Shown: positions 47,630 to 56,795, counted from the first letter of the stretch. The stretch: DNA of 64,000 bases from Salinivibrio sp. ES.052 (GCF_900141775.1 NZ_FSRI01000003.1:186001-250000); one strand, 5' to 3'. The notes: generated by a model not told the origin, from the sequence alone. Numbers and translations are program-made.

Positions 47630-47647
47630 CTATCCATTTTCTACAGG

Positions 47648-48598
47648 CTAGATCCAGTCAAAAAACTGCACAAACTCCTGCCATTGCGCCGATGCATCCG
47701 CCAGCCGCGCTGGATAAATACGCACGGCCTGACCGGGTGGCGTTTGCGCCAACATGCTCAAGCTGGCACGGGTTAAACAGCCAAGCTTAGGATAACCACC
47801 GAGTGTTTGCCGATCGTTGAGCAACACAATTGGCTGACCATCCGGGGGCACTTGCACGGCCCCGAGCGCAATGCCTTCGGAAACAATGCCCGGTTGCTTG
47901 CTCACGACGCTCGGTCCATTGAGCCGCACGCCCATACGATCACTGTGCTGATCGACCGTGTATTCACCCTCAAAAAATGCCGTAAGCGCCTCGGAGCTGA
48001 AGCTATCAAACTGATACCCCGGCAAAAGGGCTAGCGGCGTCAGGGCATTGTAGTCAGGAATAAAACGGGTCGGCACACCGCGCACCCTCGGCAACAGCGC
48101 ATGCGGTCGACAAGGCAACACCTCTCCTTTGGTGAGCGCCATGCCTCCCGCCTGTTCACCTAATCCGGAATGCAGGCCGCCGAGTTGATTGCGCATCACC
48201 GTCGCGGCACTGCCAAATGCGCCATCTACCGCCAACCCGCCACGCACCGCGAGATAGGCGCGCAAGCCACGGCGCGCGTAGCGTAAACTCAGTTCATCAC
48301 CCGTATTTAGCGTTAACGTCTGCCACATACCCACACGTTGACCATTGATACAAGGTTGCATGTCTGCACCGGTGATAGCGATCGAAAGGGCGTGATCAGC
48401 ACGAAAACGTGCCTGACCCATGGTTATCTCGACAAGCGGTGTATTGGCGGGGTTATCGAGTAAATAATTCGCCCAAGCAAAAGCGTGGCAATCGACCGGC
48501 CCGCCTTGACTTAAGCCAAGCTGGCCCACCCCGTAGCGACCTGTGTCTTGCACCAAGCTCAATACGCCGGGGTCAAGCACCGTTAATCCTGCCACCAT
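47648..48598 (-). CDS. pxpC: 5-oxoprolinase subunit C (biotin-dependent-carboxylase-like)
   Basis: A 316-residue protein of the urea-amidolyase/PxpC family: VLDPGVLSLVQDTGRYGVGQLGLSQGGPVD, ITGADMQPCINGQ, RMGVRLNGPSV and IVSEGIALGAVQVPPDGQPIVLLNDRQTLGGYPKLGCL. With PxpA and PxpB it hydrolyses 5-oxoproline to glutamate in an ATP-dependent way. The start at 48598 follows AGGAGGTCA and overlaps the end of pxpB by 16 bases. Last gene of the pxpA-pxpB-pxpC operon. Confidence 0.93.
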   Translation of the reverse strand: MVAGLTVLDPGVLSLVQDTGRYGVGQLGLSQGGPVDCHAFAWANYLLDNPANTPLVEITMGQARFRADHALSIAITGADMQPCINGQRVGMWQTLTLNTGDELSLRYARRGLRAYLAVRGGLAVDGAFGSAATVMRNQLGGLHSGLGEQAGGMALTKGEVLPCRPHALLPRVRGVPTRFIPDYNALTPLALLPGYQFDSFSSEALTAFFEGEYTVDQHSDRMGVRLNGPSVVSKQPGIVSEGIALGAVQVPPDGQPIVLLNDRQTLGGYPKLGCLTRASLSMLAQTPPGQAVRIYPARLADASAQWQEFVQFFDWI

Positions 48599-49278
48599 TG
48601 ACCTCCTGCCGCGCGGTAATCAGACTCTGACATTGGCTCAAAACGGACGGTATCACCTACATCAAACGGCATCATGGGCGATTGACGGGGATTGAATAGC
48701 ACCTTGGGACAGTTACCAATAATTTGCCAGCCTGCGGGCGACGCCGCCGGATACACCGCGGTTTGCTGTTGTGCAATGCCCACACTGCCGGCGGGGATCT
48801 GATGGCGAGGCGTGGTATGCCGCGGCATGGCTATCGTCTCATCCACCGACGCAAGAAAGGCAAAGCCGGGCGCGAAACCAATCGCACAGACGGTGTAAGT
48901 TCGTTGGCTGTGTCGCGCAATCACCTCTTGCTCACTCACGCCTGCAAACTCGGCGACCGCAGCCAGATCGGGCCCAACCGAAGGGTGATAATACACCGGC
49001 AATATCACGTGTTTTCCGCCCACGGCGTCGTCGGTGACTCGCAGTGATTCGCCTTGGTTCATCACCCACGTTTTCAACCTGTCTGGTGACAGTAAGCGAA
49101 CATTCACTTCTACCAGAACGCTGGTGTAGGCAGGAATTAATTCAACCACACCACGGCCAAAGTGTTGGCGGATTCGCTCACACAGCGCAGATAACTGTGG
49201 AACTAAGGCAAGATCGATCTTATTGCCCAACCGGATCATTACCGTGGTTTCACTGACCTGCTCAACCTTGAGTGTCAT
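48583..49278 (-). CDS. pxpB: 5-oxoprolinase subunit B
   Basis: A 231-residue KipI/PxpB protein. Recognisable parts are VVELIPAYTSVLVE, VYYHPSVGPDLAAVAEFAG, HSQRTYTVCAIGFAPGFAFLASV and AGSVGIAQQQTAVYPAASPAGWQIIGNC. It forms the catalytic complex with PxpC. Its ATG overlaps the pxpA stop by four bases (ATGA), so translation is coupled. The start at 49278 is fixed by that overlap. Confidence 0.93.
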   Translation of the reverse strand: MTLKVEQVSETTVMIRLGNKIDLALVPQLSALCERIRQHFGRGVVELIPAYTSVLVEVNVRLLSPDRLKTWVMNQGESLRVTDDAVGGKHVILPVYYHPSVGPDLAAVAEFAGVSEQEVIARHSQRTYTVCAIGFAPGFAFLASVDETIAMPRHTTPRHQIPAGSVGIAQQQTAVYPAASPAGWQIIGNCPKVLFNPRQSPMMPFDVGDTVRFEPMSESDYRAAGGQWWQD

Positions 49279-50006
49279 GGTGTTAAGGCCTTTCTGAGTT
49301 GTTTTATCGCCTCGACCGATTGTGGATTATCTCCATGCACACACACCGTATCCGGCGATAGGGTGAGCGTTTGCCCCTCAAGGGTTGTCACCGTGCCATG
49401 TTGAGATAGCTGCAACACCTGCGCAATCATCGCGTTAGTGTCATCTAACACCGCGCCCAGTTGACCGCGTGGCGCTAATTGCCCTGACGCCAGATAGGCT
49501 CTATCAGCAAAGGCCTCAAAAATCAGCGGCACACCGGCTTGTTGAGCAAGCTGGCGATGCTGACGGTTATCAGGCAGTGCCAGCACCATTAATGGTGTAT
49601 TGGGCAGCGTATCAGCCACCGCAGCCAACACCGCTTCAAAGCAATCATTGTCCACCATCATGGTGTTATACAGCGCACCATGGGGCTTCACATAATCAAG
49701 GCTCGCATTAAATCGCGCACAGATCCCTTGTAGCGCACCGATTTGATAGCGAACGAGGTGACTAATTTGTGCTGGGGTATGATCAATATGACGACGGCCA
49801 AAGCCCTGCTTATCGGCGTAACCGGGATGAGCACCAATACTCACATTGTGCTTTACTGCGAGTGCCACCGTGGCCGCCATCACATCAGGGTCAGAGGCAT
49901 GAAAACCACACGCGATATTAGCCATATCAATCCACGGCATTAGCGCGCTATCCACCCCCATCGTCCACGCACCAAAGCTTTCACCCATGTCTGCGTTTAG
50001 TTTCAT
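49275..50006 (-). CDS. pxpA: 5-oxoprolinase subunit A (LamB/YcsF family)
   Basis: A 243-residue LamB/YcsF protein: LNADMGESFGAW at the N-terminus, MANIACGFHASDP, VSIGAHPGYADKQGFGRR, VKPHGALYN and the C-terminal CVHGDNP. It is the third subunit needed for ATP-dependent opening of 5-oxoproline. First gene of the operon. ATG 50006 follows GAGGGAGTG; the GTG just before it is an alternative start. The operon salvages a spontaneous glutamine/glutamate breakdown product. Confidence 0.93.
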   Translation of the reverse strand: MKLNADMGESFGAWTMGVDSALMPWIDMANIACGFHASDPDVMAATVALAVKHNVSIGAHPGYADKQGFGRRHIDHTPAQISHLVRYQIGALQGICARFNASLDYVKPHGALYNTMMVDNDCFEAVLAAVADTLPNTPLMVLALPDNRQHRQLAQQAGVPLIFEAFADRAYLASGQLAPRGQLGAVLDDTNAMIAQVLQLSQHGTVTTLEGQTLTLSPDTVCVHGDNPQSVEAIKQLRKALTP

Positions 50007-50127
50007 CACTCCCTCGATTTCACTGACTTTGCTTTACCTTACGGCTTTTTAACCCGCGGATAAACCAACAAAATAGTTAGGATGTGAGTCTTGTGTCGTA
50101 CTCATAAGACTGATAGTTTTAACCACT

Positions 50128-50193
50128 ATGAAAACGGTATTTGATACACACACTCTATTGATTTTTCGCACCCAGTGGTGGCGCGCGCTTTAG
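50128..50193 (+). CDS. Tryptophan leader peptide of trpS (21 codons)
   Basis: ATG 50128 opens a 21-codon frame ending at TAG 50191-50193. Its codons 17 and 18 are tandem Trp (TGGTGG, 50176-50181), preceded by IFRTQ and followed by RAL. Two Trp codons in a peptide of this size are highly unlikely by chance, and they sit in the strand-1 position of the attenuator that follows. A weak ribosome binding site is the only soft spot. The peptide is not expected to act itself; ribosome position on it is the signal. Confidence 0.78.
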   Translation: MKTVFDTHTLLIFRTQWWRAL

Positions 50194-50278
50194 CGTGCCA
50201 TTGAGTCTGGGTATTTATTGGCCGCCGGTAGGCAGTCAATGAGTCGTTTTCAACTTCCCTGTCTCCGTCGGCTTTTAT
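50170..50278 (+). promoter_or_regulatory. Ribosome-mediated transcription attenuator before trpS
   Basis: Strand 1 (ACCCAG 50170-50175 and GGCGCGC 50180-50186) pairs with strand 2 (GCGTGCC 50193-50199 and CTGGGT 50207-50212). The 3:4 terminator is GCCGCCGG (50221-50228) plus GGCAG (50231-50235) against CTGTC (50259-50263) plus CCGTCGGC (50265-50272), then TTTT. The antiterminator pairs CATTGA (50199-50204) and CTG with CAG-TCAATG (50233-50241), which breaks the terminator arm. A ribosome stalled on the Trp codons (50176-50181) would free strand 2 and allow read-through into trpS. Confidence 0.75.
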
Positions 50279-50294
50279 CCTCAAGGAGACACCA

Positions 50295-51332
50295 ATGCAC
50301 ACCCCCTACTCTATCGACAAAAACGCTATCGACAAAAACGACGTTATTCTGACCGGCGATCGCGCCACTGGCCGCTTACATCTTGGTCATTACAGTGGCT
50401 CACTTAGCCAACGACTTGCTTTACAAGGACAATGTGCTCAAACCATTCTGGTCGCAGATATGCAGGGATTAACCGACAATGGTCATCAACCAGGTCACGT
50501 CGCCACGCATATTTTAGGCTTGGTCGCGGACTATCTCGCGGTTGGGCTTGACCCTGATAAGGTCACAATTTGTCAGCAATCCCAACTTCCCGCGCTCGCA
50601 GAACTCACCATGTTTTATAGTAATTTAGTGAGTTACGCACGACTGGTCCGCAACCCCACGGTAAAACACGAAATCAACGACAAACAGTTTGGACAGCAAG
50701 TCCCCGTCGGTTTTTTAACCTACCCAATCAGTCAAGCTGCCGACATCACCGCATTTGGCGCTAACCTCGTGCCAGTAGGCGATGATCAACTTCCTATGAT
50801 CGAGCAAACCAACGACATTGTGCGCAAATTTAATCACGTTGTCGGCGAGCCTGTATTACGCGAATGTCGTGCACTCACCAGCAAAGCATCGCGCTTGCCG
50901 GGTGTTGATGGTAAAAGCAAGATGTCAAAATCTTTGGGTAACGCCATCTATCTTAGCGATGACAATGACACAATACGTGACGCGGTACGATCCATGTACA
51001 CAGACCCTCAACACCTGCGCGTCTCAGATCCCGGCCGAGTTGAAGGCAATGTCGTTTTTACCTATTTGGACACTTTCCATCCTGACGCTCAACACATCGC
51101 CGAACTCAAAGCACATTATCAGCGTGGAGGTCTGGGGGATATGACAGTGAAAAACGTGCTGACCGATAGCTTAATCTCCCTGATATCGCCCATTCGAGAA
51201 CGGCGAAAAGCACTAATGAACGCCCCTGATTACTTGTCTAATGTCCTAAAAGATGGGCAAAAAAAGGCGCGTATACAGACAGACCAAACATGCCAGAGCA
51301 TTAAGCGTGCGTTGGGCCTGCTTGTGGGATAA
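50295..51332 (+). CDS. trpS: Tryptophanyl-tRNA synthetase
   Basis: A 345-residue class I synthetase. The HIGH motif is GRLHLGHYSG (H29-H32), the KMSKS loop is KMSKSLGN (K209-S213), and ILVADMQGLTDNG and FGQQVPVGFLTYPISQAADITAFGANLVPVGDDQLP are typical of TrpRS. It charges tRNA-Trp. The ATG follows AAGGAGACACC. This is probably an auxiliary copy: it lies far from the rpe-gph context usual for the housekeeping trpS of enteric bacteria, and it has its own Trp attenuator. Confidence 0.92.
   Translation: MHTPYSIDKNAIDKNDVILTGDRATGRLHLGHYSGSLSQRLALQGQCAQTILVADMQGLTDNGHQPGHVATHILGLVADYLAVGLDPDKVTICQQSQLPALAELTMFYSNLVSYARLVRNPTVKHEINDKQFGQQVPVGFLTYPISQAADITAFGANLVPVGDDQLPMIEQTNDIVRKFNHVVGEPVLRECRALTSKASRLPGVDGKSKMSKSLGNAIYLSDDNDTIRDAVRSMYTDPQHLRVSDPGRVEGNVVFTYLDTFHPDAQHIAELKAHYQRGGLGDMTVKNVLTDSLISLISPIRERRKALMNAPDYLSNVLKDGQKKARIQTDQTCQSIKRALGLLVG
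50311..50340 (+). repeat. In-frame 15-base tandem duplication in trpS
   Basis: CTATCGACAAAAACG occurs twice head to tail (50311-50325, 50326-50340), giving IDKNAIDKND at residues 7-16. Being 15 bases it keeps the frame. It lies before the catalytic core and probably reflects replication slippage. Confidence 0.9.
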
Positions 51333-51553
51333 AGAGGTAAGAGGAGTGAGTGATAAATGGCTTATACTTACTTACCAGTGATGAATCAGATAGTTATCGC
51401 AATCTCTTTTGCATAACGAGTTAGACAGATGTGAAAGATTGCAAGATGTTTCCCAATCCATATCAAATAAAAGGGCTTTTTGCGCGGCAAACGGAAAAAA
51501 TGTCTTCCATACTTTAGCGAAATCGAAACCACAATTAACACAAGGTATCCGGT

Positions 51554-53224
51554 ATGTTGAAGTTAATGCTACGCGGAAAGCTCTTAGTGCTTGCCATCGT
51601 ACCCTTGGTATTATCCATTCTCGTTACGTTGTTTATCACTACCTATTACGAGCGCGAGCTGGTCGAGGAGAACATTGCCACTTTTCGAACCAAATTGATT
51701 GATGAGCGAAAAATGCAGCTTCGCGAAGCCACAGAAATTGCCGCGACCGTTGTAAAAAATGCACAGCAAGCGGGCGGCGATGCTACGCAAAATGTCAAAG
51801 ACGCACTTCGCGAAGTGACCTTTGGTAAGGCTGGCTACTTTTATATCTACGATAAACAAGGCAACAACGTATTCCATGCCTTAAAGCCAGAGCTAGAAGG
51901 CCGGTCCTTGATCAATCTTACTGATCCCAAGGGCAACAAAATTATCGTGGGTCTGCTCGAAGCAGCGCAAAGCGGTGATGGCACCTTCACCTACCTCTAT
52001 CAAAAGCCGGGTACCGATGAACTGATCGAAAAGATTGGCTATGCCGATATGGTCAATAACGGCCAATGGATGTTAGGGACAGGGGCGTACATTGACGATA
52101 TTGAGGCGCGGGTTGCCGATTTCCGTGAAAATGCAGAGGAAGCATTGGCGGCACAAACTGCGCGCATGGTCATTGCGGGTATTCTTATTCTGATCATCAC
52201 TTTCGTTGCTGTCGCGCTTGTTGCCCAACGAATGTCGACGCCGGTAAAAGATATGCTGGACAACCTCAATGATATTGCCGACGGGGATGGCGACCTTACC
52301 CAGCGCCTGAAAATTAAAGGCGGTGACGAAATTGCCCTGCTGGGGGATGCATTTAACCGCTTTATTGACAAGCTTCAAACCACCATCCGCAGCGTGGTCG
52401 AGGTCACTGAAAAAGTAAGCCAATCTGCCAATGATATAGATAGCCAAGCCGCACAGTTTGCTAGCCAATTACAAACGCATGATAACGAGACCGAGCAAGT
52501 AGTGACTGCGGTGACCGAAATGAGCTCTGCCGCACAAGAAGTCTCTCAAAGTGCCACACAAGTTGCAGATGCCACCAGTGCCGCCACCGGTGATGCTCGT
52601 CAGGCACAAGACAAAGTCGAGTTTTCAATCAACTCAATGAAAACACTTGTGGAGCAAATGAATACATCGAGTAATAACGTTGATTCGCTCAACGAGCAGT
52701 CTCATAAAATCACCGGTGTGCTCTCTGTGATTGGTGACATTGCCGAACAAACCAATCTATTGGCATTGAATGCGGCGATTGAGGCTGCACGGGCCGGAGA
52801 ACAAGGCCGAGGCTTTGCGGTGGTCGCTGACGAGGTGAGAACACTCGCGAGCCGTACGCAAAAGAGCACTCACGAAATTCGAGAGATGTTGGATGAGCTG
52901 CAGTCTTATGTGAATCAGGCCGTAGAAGGTATGAAGCAAAGTAACGACACCTGTCAGCAAACCTCAGAGGCCTCAAACGAAATTGGTAGTGGGATCGATT
53001 CGGTGAGTAATGCGATCACCCAAATCAATGACATGACCACCCATATTGCTTCTGCTGCCGCAGAACAAACCACGGTTACCGAGGATATCCACCGTAATTT
53101 GATTTCTATCCGAGATATTGTTAGCCAATTACTTAGTGCCAGTAATGACTCCGCACACACTGCGTCAGACTTAAATAATTCAGGCGATGAGCTAAAACGC
53201 TTAGTCGGCCAGTTTAAGGTCTAG
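51554..53224 (+). CDS. Methyl-accepting chemotaxis protein with single Cache domain
   Basis: A 556-residue chemoreceptor. Helix 1 is near residues 8-30. The periplasmic part is a single-Cache (sCache_2) sensor: [37 protein letters not shown] and [13 protein letters not shown]. Helix 2 lies near 205-228, then a HAMP segment and the signalling coiled coil, with hairpin [32 protein letters not shown]. Such sensors bind small carboxylates or amines. The ATG follows CAAGGTATCCGGT. Single-gene unit with a stem-loop behind it. Confidence 0.92.
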   Translation: MLKLMLRGKLLVLAIVPLVLSILVTLFITTYYERELVEENIATFRTKLIDERKMQLREATEIAATVVKNAQQAGGDATQNVKDALREVTFGKAGYFYIYDKQGNNVFHALKPELEGRSLINLTDPKGNKIIVGLLEAAQSGDGTFTYLYQKPGTDELIEKIGYADMVNNGQWMLGTGAYIDDIEARVADFRENAEEALAAQTARMVIAGILILIITFVAVALVAQRMSTPVKDMLDNLNDIADGDGDLTQRLKIKGGDEIALLGDAFNRFIDKLQTTIRSVVEVTEKVSQSANDIDSQAAQFASQLQTHDNETEQVVTAVTEMSSAAQEVSQSATQVADATSAATGDARQAQDKVEFSINSMKTLVEQMNTSSNNVDSLNEQSHKITGVLSVIGDIAEQTNLLALNAAIEAARAGEQGRGFAVVADEVRTLASRTQKSTHEIREMLDELQSYVNQAVEGMKQSNDTCQQTSEASNEIGSGIDSVSNAITQINDMTTHIASAAAEQTTVTEDIHRNLISIRDIVSQLLSASNDSAHTASDLNNSGDELKRLVGQFKV

Positions 53225-53238
53225 CAGTGCATGTTCAC

Positions 53239-53271
53239 AATCAAGGCGCTGTGTTTACACACGCCTTGATT
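53239..53271. terminator. Stem-loop after the Cache chemoreceptor
   Basis: AATCAAGGCG (53239-53248) and CGCCTTGATT (53262-53271) pair perfectly; TGTG/CACA extends the stem to a TTTA loop. It is in the 75-base gap between this gene and the convergent MFS gene. Only ATTTAA follows, so a bidirectional terminator is inferred. Confidence 0.6.
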
Positions 53272-53299
53272 ATTTAAAGGAGAAGCACTAAATAGTCAT

Positions 53300-54604
53300 T
53301 TAGCGTTCGACTTCTGGGAGCATACGCGCCATATATGCCCCTAATAAGCCTAACACGGACAACACCGAAATCACGGCCATAACCCCCCATTGGCTCAACC
53401 ACGCAGTCACCGCGCCCATTAAGAGCAAGACCAAACCAATTAACGTATTACTCACCGACACATAGTCGGTACGCTGATTGCCCTCTGCCATATTCACGAT
53501 GTAAGTTTTGCGCCCCAACCTCACCCCTTCGTGGGCAATAGTGAGCACAAAATACACGCAAGGTAAGACAATAGCTGATGAGAACAAAGCGGGATACCAT
53601 TGACTGATACTGACCACCACCAGCCCCAATAACGCCGTCACCACGGCAGCCATTATCATCACTTGGCGGCTGGAGCGATCGGCAAACAGTCCCCAAAAAG
53701 GTGCCGACAACAAACTTGCAATACCGCTAATCGCAACAAAGCTTGCGGTGGTGATCGCCAGCGCTTGACTATGCTGACTGGCTAACAGCACATAATAGGG
53801 CGCGGATAGGGCCGAACAGAGTAACAGTGAACGGGTGATCACAAAGTGGCGTAGCCGCCTATCATCCACCAATAAACGCAGTTTAGAAAGCGCATGCGTG
53901 AGCGCATTGGCTCCGCCTTCTGTGGCCCCTTCGTATTCATCAACTTGGCTGTAAAACGCTGCGGCAATCCACCAAAGCACCGCACCGAACGCCAACAGCG
54001 CGCAATAGACCCACACATGTTGCTGATCCGAGACACTGAATAATCCGATACCGGCTGCAATCGTCACAGCCCCCGCCAAGCTTGACGACCATCCATTCAA
54101 ACGTCCTCGTTGCGGCTTAGGAATGGTTTTCCCTAACACATCTTTCGAAGCGACCGAGCACAAGCCTCGCGCCAGACTAAATACCACCAGCAAGCCAACA
54201 ATGCTCCAGCCGGCTACTTGACCGGTTAACAGCAACGCTGCGATGGCCATTGCTAGGATACACGCCCCTTGAATGACAGAGCCCGCCACCCATGCCCACT
54301 TACGTACCGCAAATTGGCGGACATAACCGGCGATACCCAACTGAGGCACTAACGAGCCCGCCTCTCGTATTGGCACCAATAAACCAATTAACGCCAAGGG
54401 GGCGCCAACCGCGGTGAGCAGCGCTGGCAAGACAATTTTCGGGTTAGATACCGCGTCGCCAATTTTGGTGAGTCCTTGGCTAACGATGATGCGGAAAAAA
54501 TTGCCCGGAACCTCACGACACGCACTGCCATCAATGTCTTTACAGGCACGCGCATCTTCTTCATTAAAAAGCTTTTGGTGTAAGTCATCCGCTAGTTTGT
54601 GCAC
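53300..54604 (-). CDS. Major facilitator superfamily transporter
   Basis: A 434-residue membrane protein with about 11-12 helices and an extended soluble N-terminus (about 45 residues, charged, three Cys). MFS signature-like pieces are SLARGLCSVASKDVLGKTIPKPQRGRLNGWSSSL in the first half and SAPFWGLFADRSSRQVMIMAAVV in the second. Substrate unknown. The start is GTG 54604 with GGGAG upstream. It lies 39 bases after the MepA-like gene stop; both run leftward, so they may share a transcript. Confidence 0.85.
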   Translation of the reverse strand: MHKLADDLHQKLFNEEDARACKDIDGSACREVPGNFFRIIVSQGLTKIGDAVSNPKIVLPALLTAVGAPLALIGLLVPIREAGSLVPQLGIAGYVRQFAVRKWAWVAGSVIQGACILAMAIAALLLTGQVAGWSIVGLLVVFSLARGLCSVASKDVLGKTIPKPQRGRLNGWSSSLAGAVTIAAGIGLFSVSDQQHVWVYCALLAFGAVLWWIAAAFYSQVDEYEGATEGGANALTHALSKLRLLVDDRRLRHFVITRSLLLCSALSAPYYVLLASQHSQALAITTASFVAISGIASLLSAPFWGLFADRSSRQVMIMAAVVTALLGLVVVSISQWYPALFSSAIVLPCVYFVLTIAHEGVRLGRKTYIVNMAEGNQRTDYVSVSNTLIGLVLLLMGAVTAWLSQWGVMAVISVLSVLGLLGAYMARMLPEVER

Positions 54605-54643
54605 ACTTTCTCCCAGTCTTTTCTTTTTGTTTTTATTCTGCCC

Positions 54644-55336
54644 TTATTGGCAAGGCACGGCAAAATCAACGTGATAATGTTCATCATGGCGAACCCAAGA
54701 CCGCCGCGTTAAAAACTGAATATGTTGCTTTAAATACTGCCCATACGGGGTATCGTACAGTGCCGGCTGAAGAGTTGGATCAAAGATAACACGCCAAAGA
54801 TCATAGCCACGACGCGTCGCTTCTCGGTGTAACGCCACTATGTGTGCGGCCATGGCGGTGTAATCAATGTGCTTGTCTTGGTATTGACCATTCCCATCAA
54901 ACTCAATGCTGTAGCCAAATTTATTGAGTAGATGAGTCGGCAGATGAACCGATCGCCCCTCGGCATCGACGACCGGTGTCATAAAATCAACCGATAAGCC
55001 ATTTCTATGGGTTTTATGCGGTTTGAACTGACCACCTGACTCAAAGCCCGTTTCAGCATATTGATATACTTTGTCTGGCTGCTCCGCCTCCAAAGACTGA
55101 TACGATGCCACGATGATGTCACGCACTGCGGAGTGAACATAGGTTCGCCCGGCCCAACGCGCAATCAAGCTGTAGCCTATGAAATTCGCCCCGTCACTGG
55201 GCAACTGTACCCCATTGGCTAAATGACCATTCGACGTAGTGCCATGACAGGTACTTTGCTGCGCAGTGCCCGCCAATGGAAACAACAAACAAAAAACGGA
55301 AAGAATGAACGATAGGTACCGGCGATTAATTAGCAT
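54644..55336 (-). CDS. MepA-like (LAS family) periplasmic murein peptidase
   Basis: A 230-residue secreted protein. The signal peptide is YLSFILSVFCLLFPLAGTA, cleaved before QQ. Zinc ligands of the LAS family are seen as HRNGLSVD (HxxGxxxD) and as HxH in DEHYHVDFAVPC. The motif TGFESGGQFKPHKTHRNG resembles MepA, a penicillin-insensitive endopeptidase cutting D-Ala-mDAP cross-links, though overall identity looks modest. ATG 55336 overlaps the end of the GNAT gene by 11 bases, indicating coupled translation. Confidence 0.78.
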   Translation of the reverse strand: MLINRRYLSFILSVFCLLFPLAGTAQQSTCHGTTSNGHLANGVQLPSDGANFIGYSLIARWAGRTYVHSAVRDIIVASYQSLEAEQPDKVYQYAETGFESGGQFKPHKTHRNGLSVDFMTPVVDAEGRSVHLPTHLLNKFGYSIEFDGNGQYQDKHIDYTAMAAHIVALHREATRRGYDLWRVIFDPTLQPALYDTPYGQYLKQHIQFLTRRSWVRHDEHYHVDFAVPCQ

Positions 55337-55880
55337 GGTCTGCCTGCCAGCTGGGCTTCGATATCGCGTATAAGACATGCGTTGCGAGCGGATGATCTGC
55401 CGCCAAATGAGGATGCGAAAAGGTAAAGGGGGCCGTTGGTGCCATCCCGAGTTTTTTCATCACTGCTTGTGAGGGCAGGTTACTCTCGGTGGTAAACGCA
55501 TAAATCGCCGGAAGCTCAACGTCCTCAAAGCCGATGGCGAGTGCTTTTTGTGCCGCTTCAGTGGCATAGCCTTTTCCCCAATGTGGCGACGCTAAACGCC
55601 AGCCAATTTCAACAAACGGCTGATGGCCGAGATCGAAGGTGGGACGGTTTAACCCCACAAAGCCAATGAATTCCCGTGTTTCCGTCAGTTCTACCGCCCA
55701 AAATCCGAACCCATTATCCGCCAGTTTGGATTGAATATGCGCCGCCATTGCATCGCTTTGGGCGGGTGAGAGCACACTGGGAAAATAGCGCATGACATCG
55801 GGGTCTTGATTGAGTGCCGCAAAAAGGGGCAAATCGGACGCTTGCCATGCGCGTAACGTCAGTCGCTTCGTTGAGTACAT
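55326..55880 (-). CDS. GNAT-family acetyltransferase (RimJ/RimL-like)
   Basis: A 184-residue GNAT protein: STKRLTLRAWQASDLPLFAALNQDPDVMRYF at the start, the acetyl-CoA loop in PHWGKGYATEAAQKALAIGF, and LPAIYAFTTESNLPSQAVMKKLGM near the end. This pattern is common to RimL-type enzymes that acetylate protein N-termini or small amines. The start is ATG 55880, with another ATG 12 bases upstream. Its stop overlaps the MepA-like start. Confidence 0.85.
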   Translation of the reverse strand: MYSTKRLTLRAWQASDLPLFAALNQDPDVMRYFPSVLSPAQSDAMAAHIQSKLADNGFGFWAVELTETREFIGFVGLNRPTFDLGHQPFVEIGWRLASPHWGKGYATEAAQKALAIGFEDVELPAIYAFTTESNLPSQAVMKKLGMAPTAPFTFSHPHLAADHPLATHVLYAISKPSWQADHAN

Positions 55881-55929
55881 CACCAATACCATTCCTCATT
55901 AACGATCATACTGCACACCATCGGGCCTG

Positions 55930-56286
55930 TTATTGTAAGTCTTTATGGCGCAAGCGCGTGAGCCAATATTCACGATAGCGAAAATAGCAATAGGTCGAGG
56001 CAAACAGGAAAAACAGATAGGAAAGCGAAAATACCAAGGGAGAGGAGATCAACGCATGTTTTAACCCGAGCAGTACACCCGCCACCGTCACTGCAATCTT
56101 AGCGACCACCCCGAGCAACAACAAAAACAACGCAAACTGCGGGTAATGACTGCTACGAAACGTGATCCAATAACAAGCGCCGACTGCCGTGCTGGCAACA
56201 CCCAGTCCAAGGAGATAAGAATGAAAGTGCTCACCCGCCAACACACCGCCGACGATGCTTAGCACGAGAAGAAGAATAAATGCCAT
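55930..56286 (-). CDS. Small membrane protein of unknown function
   Basis: A 118-residue protein with four likely membrane helices (about 2-18, 22-42, 50-72, 78-105) and a basic C-terminus (YRYEYW-like FRYREYWLTRLRHKDLQ). It has no motif I recognise. It lies 49 bases upstream of the GNAT gene in the same direction and could be the first gene of that short operon. The ATG at 56286 follows AAGGCAGGAAAT. Confidence 0.65.
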   Translation of the reverse strand: MAFILLLVLSIVGGVLAGEHFHSYLLGLGVASTAVGACYWITFRSSHYPQFALFLLLLGVVAKIAVTVAGVLLGLKHALISSPLVFSLSYLFFLFASTYCYFRYREYWLTRLRHKDLQ

Positions 56287-56342
56287 ATTTCCTGCCTTTT
56301 TCTCTATTATGCCACTGGTGGACTAAGGGTGAGAGTGAAGGC

Positions 56343-56795
56343 TTAAGAGAGTGCGATCTTGCTTGCAGGCTCTATGCATTCGGCTGAAACAGATGGTTGA
56401 CGCTTTGCCATCGGGGCGCCATAACGTTGATTGAGGGCATCAACAGTGACAACTTGGCCTTGGCGTCGTATACGTGCTCTGGTGCCTAAGTCGACATCGA
56501 TCAGGCTTATCTGGTTATCATTACCATCCATATAGTGAAAGCTTTCAATCGCCAAATCGACGATTCGAAACTCTCGGCGTCGTACACATAGGCAAGACAC
56601 CCAAATCTTGGCAGCTAGTACCTGCATTGGTGACTCCGCACGCACAGCAAAACGCCATCCCTCCCCGTCACCATAAAAGTCCATGGGGAAGTACCGTTTA
56701 AATTTCTTTTTATCGTTATAAGATTTCATCACATTGTCGTCGTTAAGTTGGCCACTATGAATGACATCATGTCCACCATTGCAATGATGCCGCAT
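56343..56795 (-). CDS. Unknown 150-residue protein
   Basis: The frame starts at ATG 56795, with AAGGAAAGACTG upstream; a later ATG (56729) lacks a good site. The protein is basic and mixed alpha/beta: KSYNDKKKFKRYFPMDFYGDGEGWRFAV, then AAKIWVSCLCVRRREFRIVDLAIESF and LIDVDLGTRARIRRQGQ. The last part resembles a small beta-barrel but is not diagnostic. No family recognised. It lies divergent from the binding-protein/cyclase operon. Confidence 0.6.
   Translation of the reverse strand: MRHHCNGGHDVIHSGQLNDDNVMKSYNDKKKFKRYFPMDFYGDGEGWRFAVRAESPMQVLAAKIWVSCLCVRRREFRIVDLAIESFHYMDGNDNQISLIDVDLGTRARIRRQGQVVTVDALNQRYGAPMAKRQPSVSAECIEPASKIALS

Noticed and set aside
50080-50127. A TrpR operator in front of the trpS leader
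   Set aside because: GTACT and partial repeats are present, but no ACTAGT core or symmetric match to the TrpR consensus could be found.
50010-50294. A T-box riboswitch before trpS
   Set aside because: No T-box consensus or specifier loop is seen; the Trp-codon leader peptide explains the structure better.
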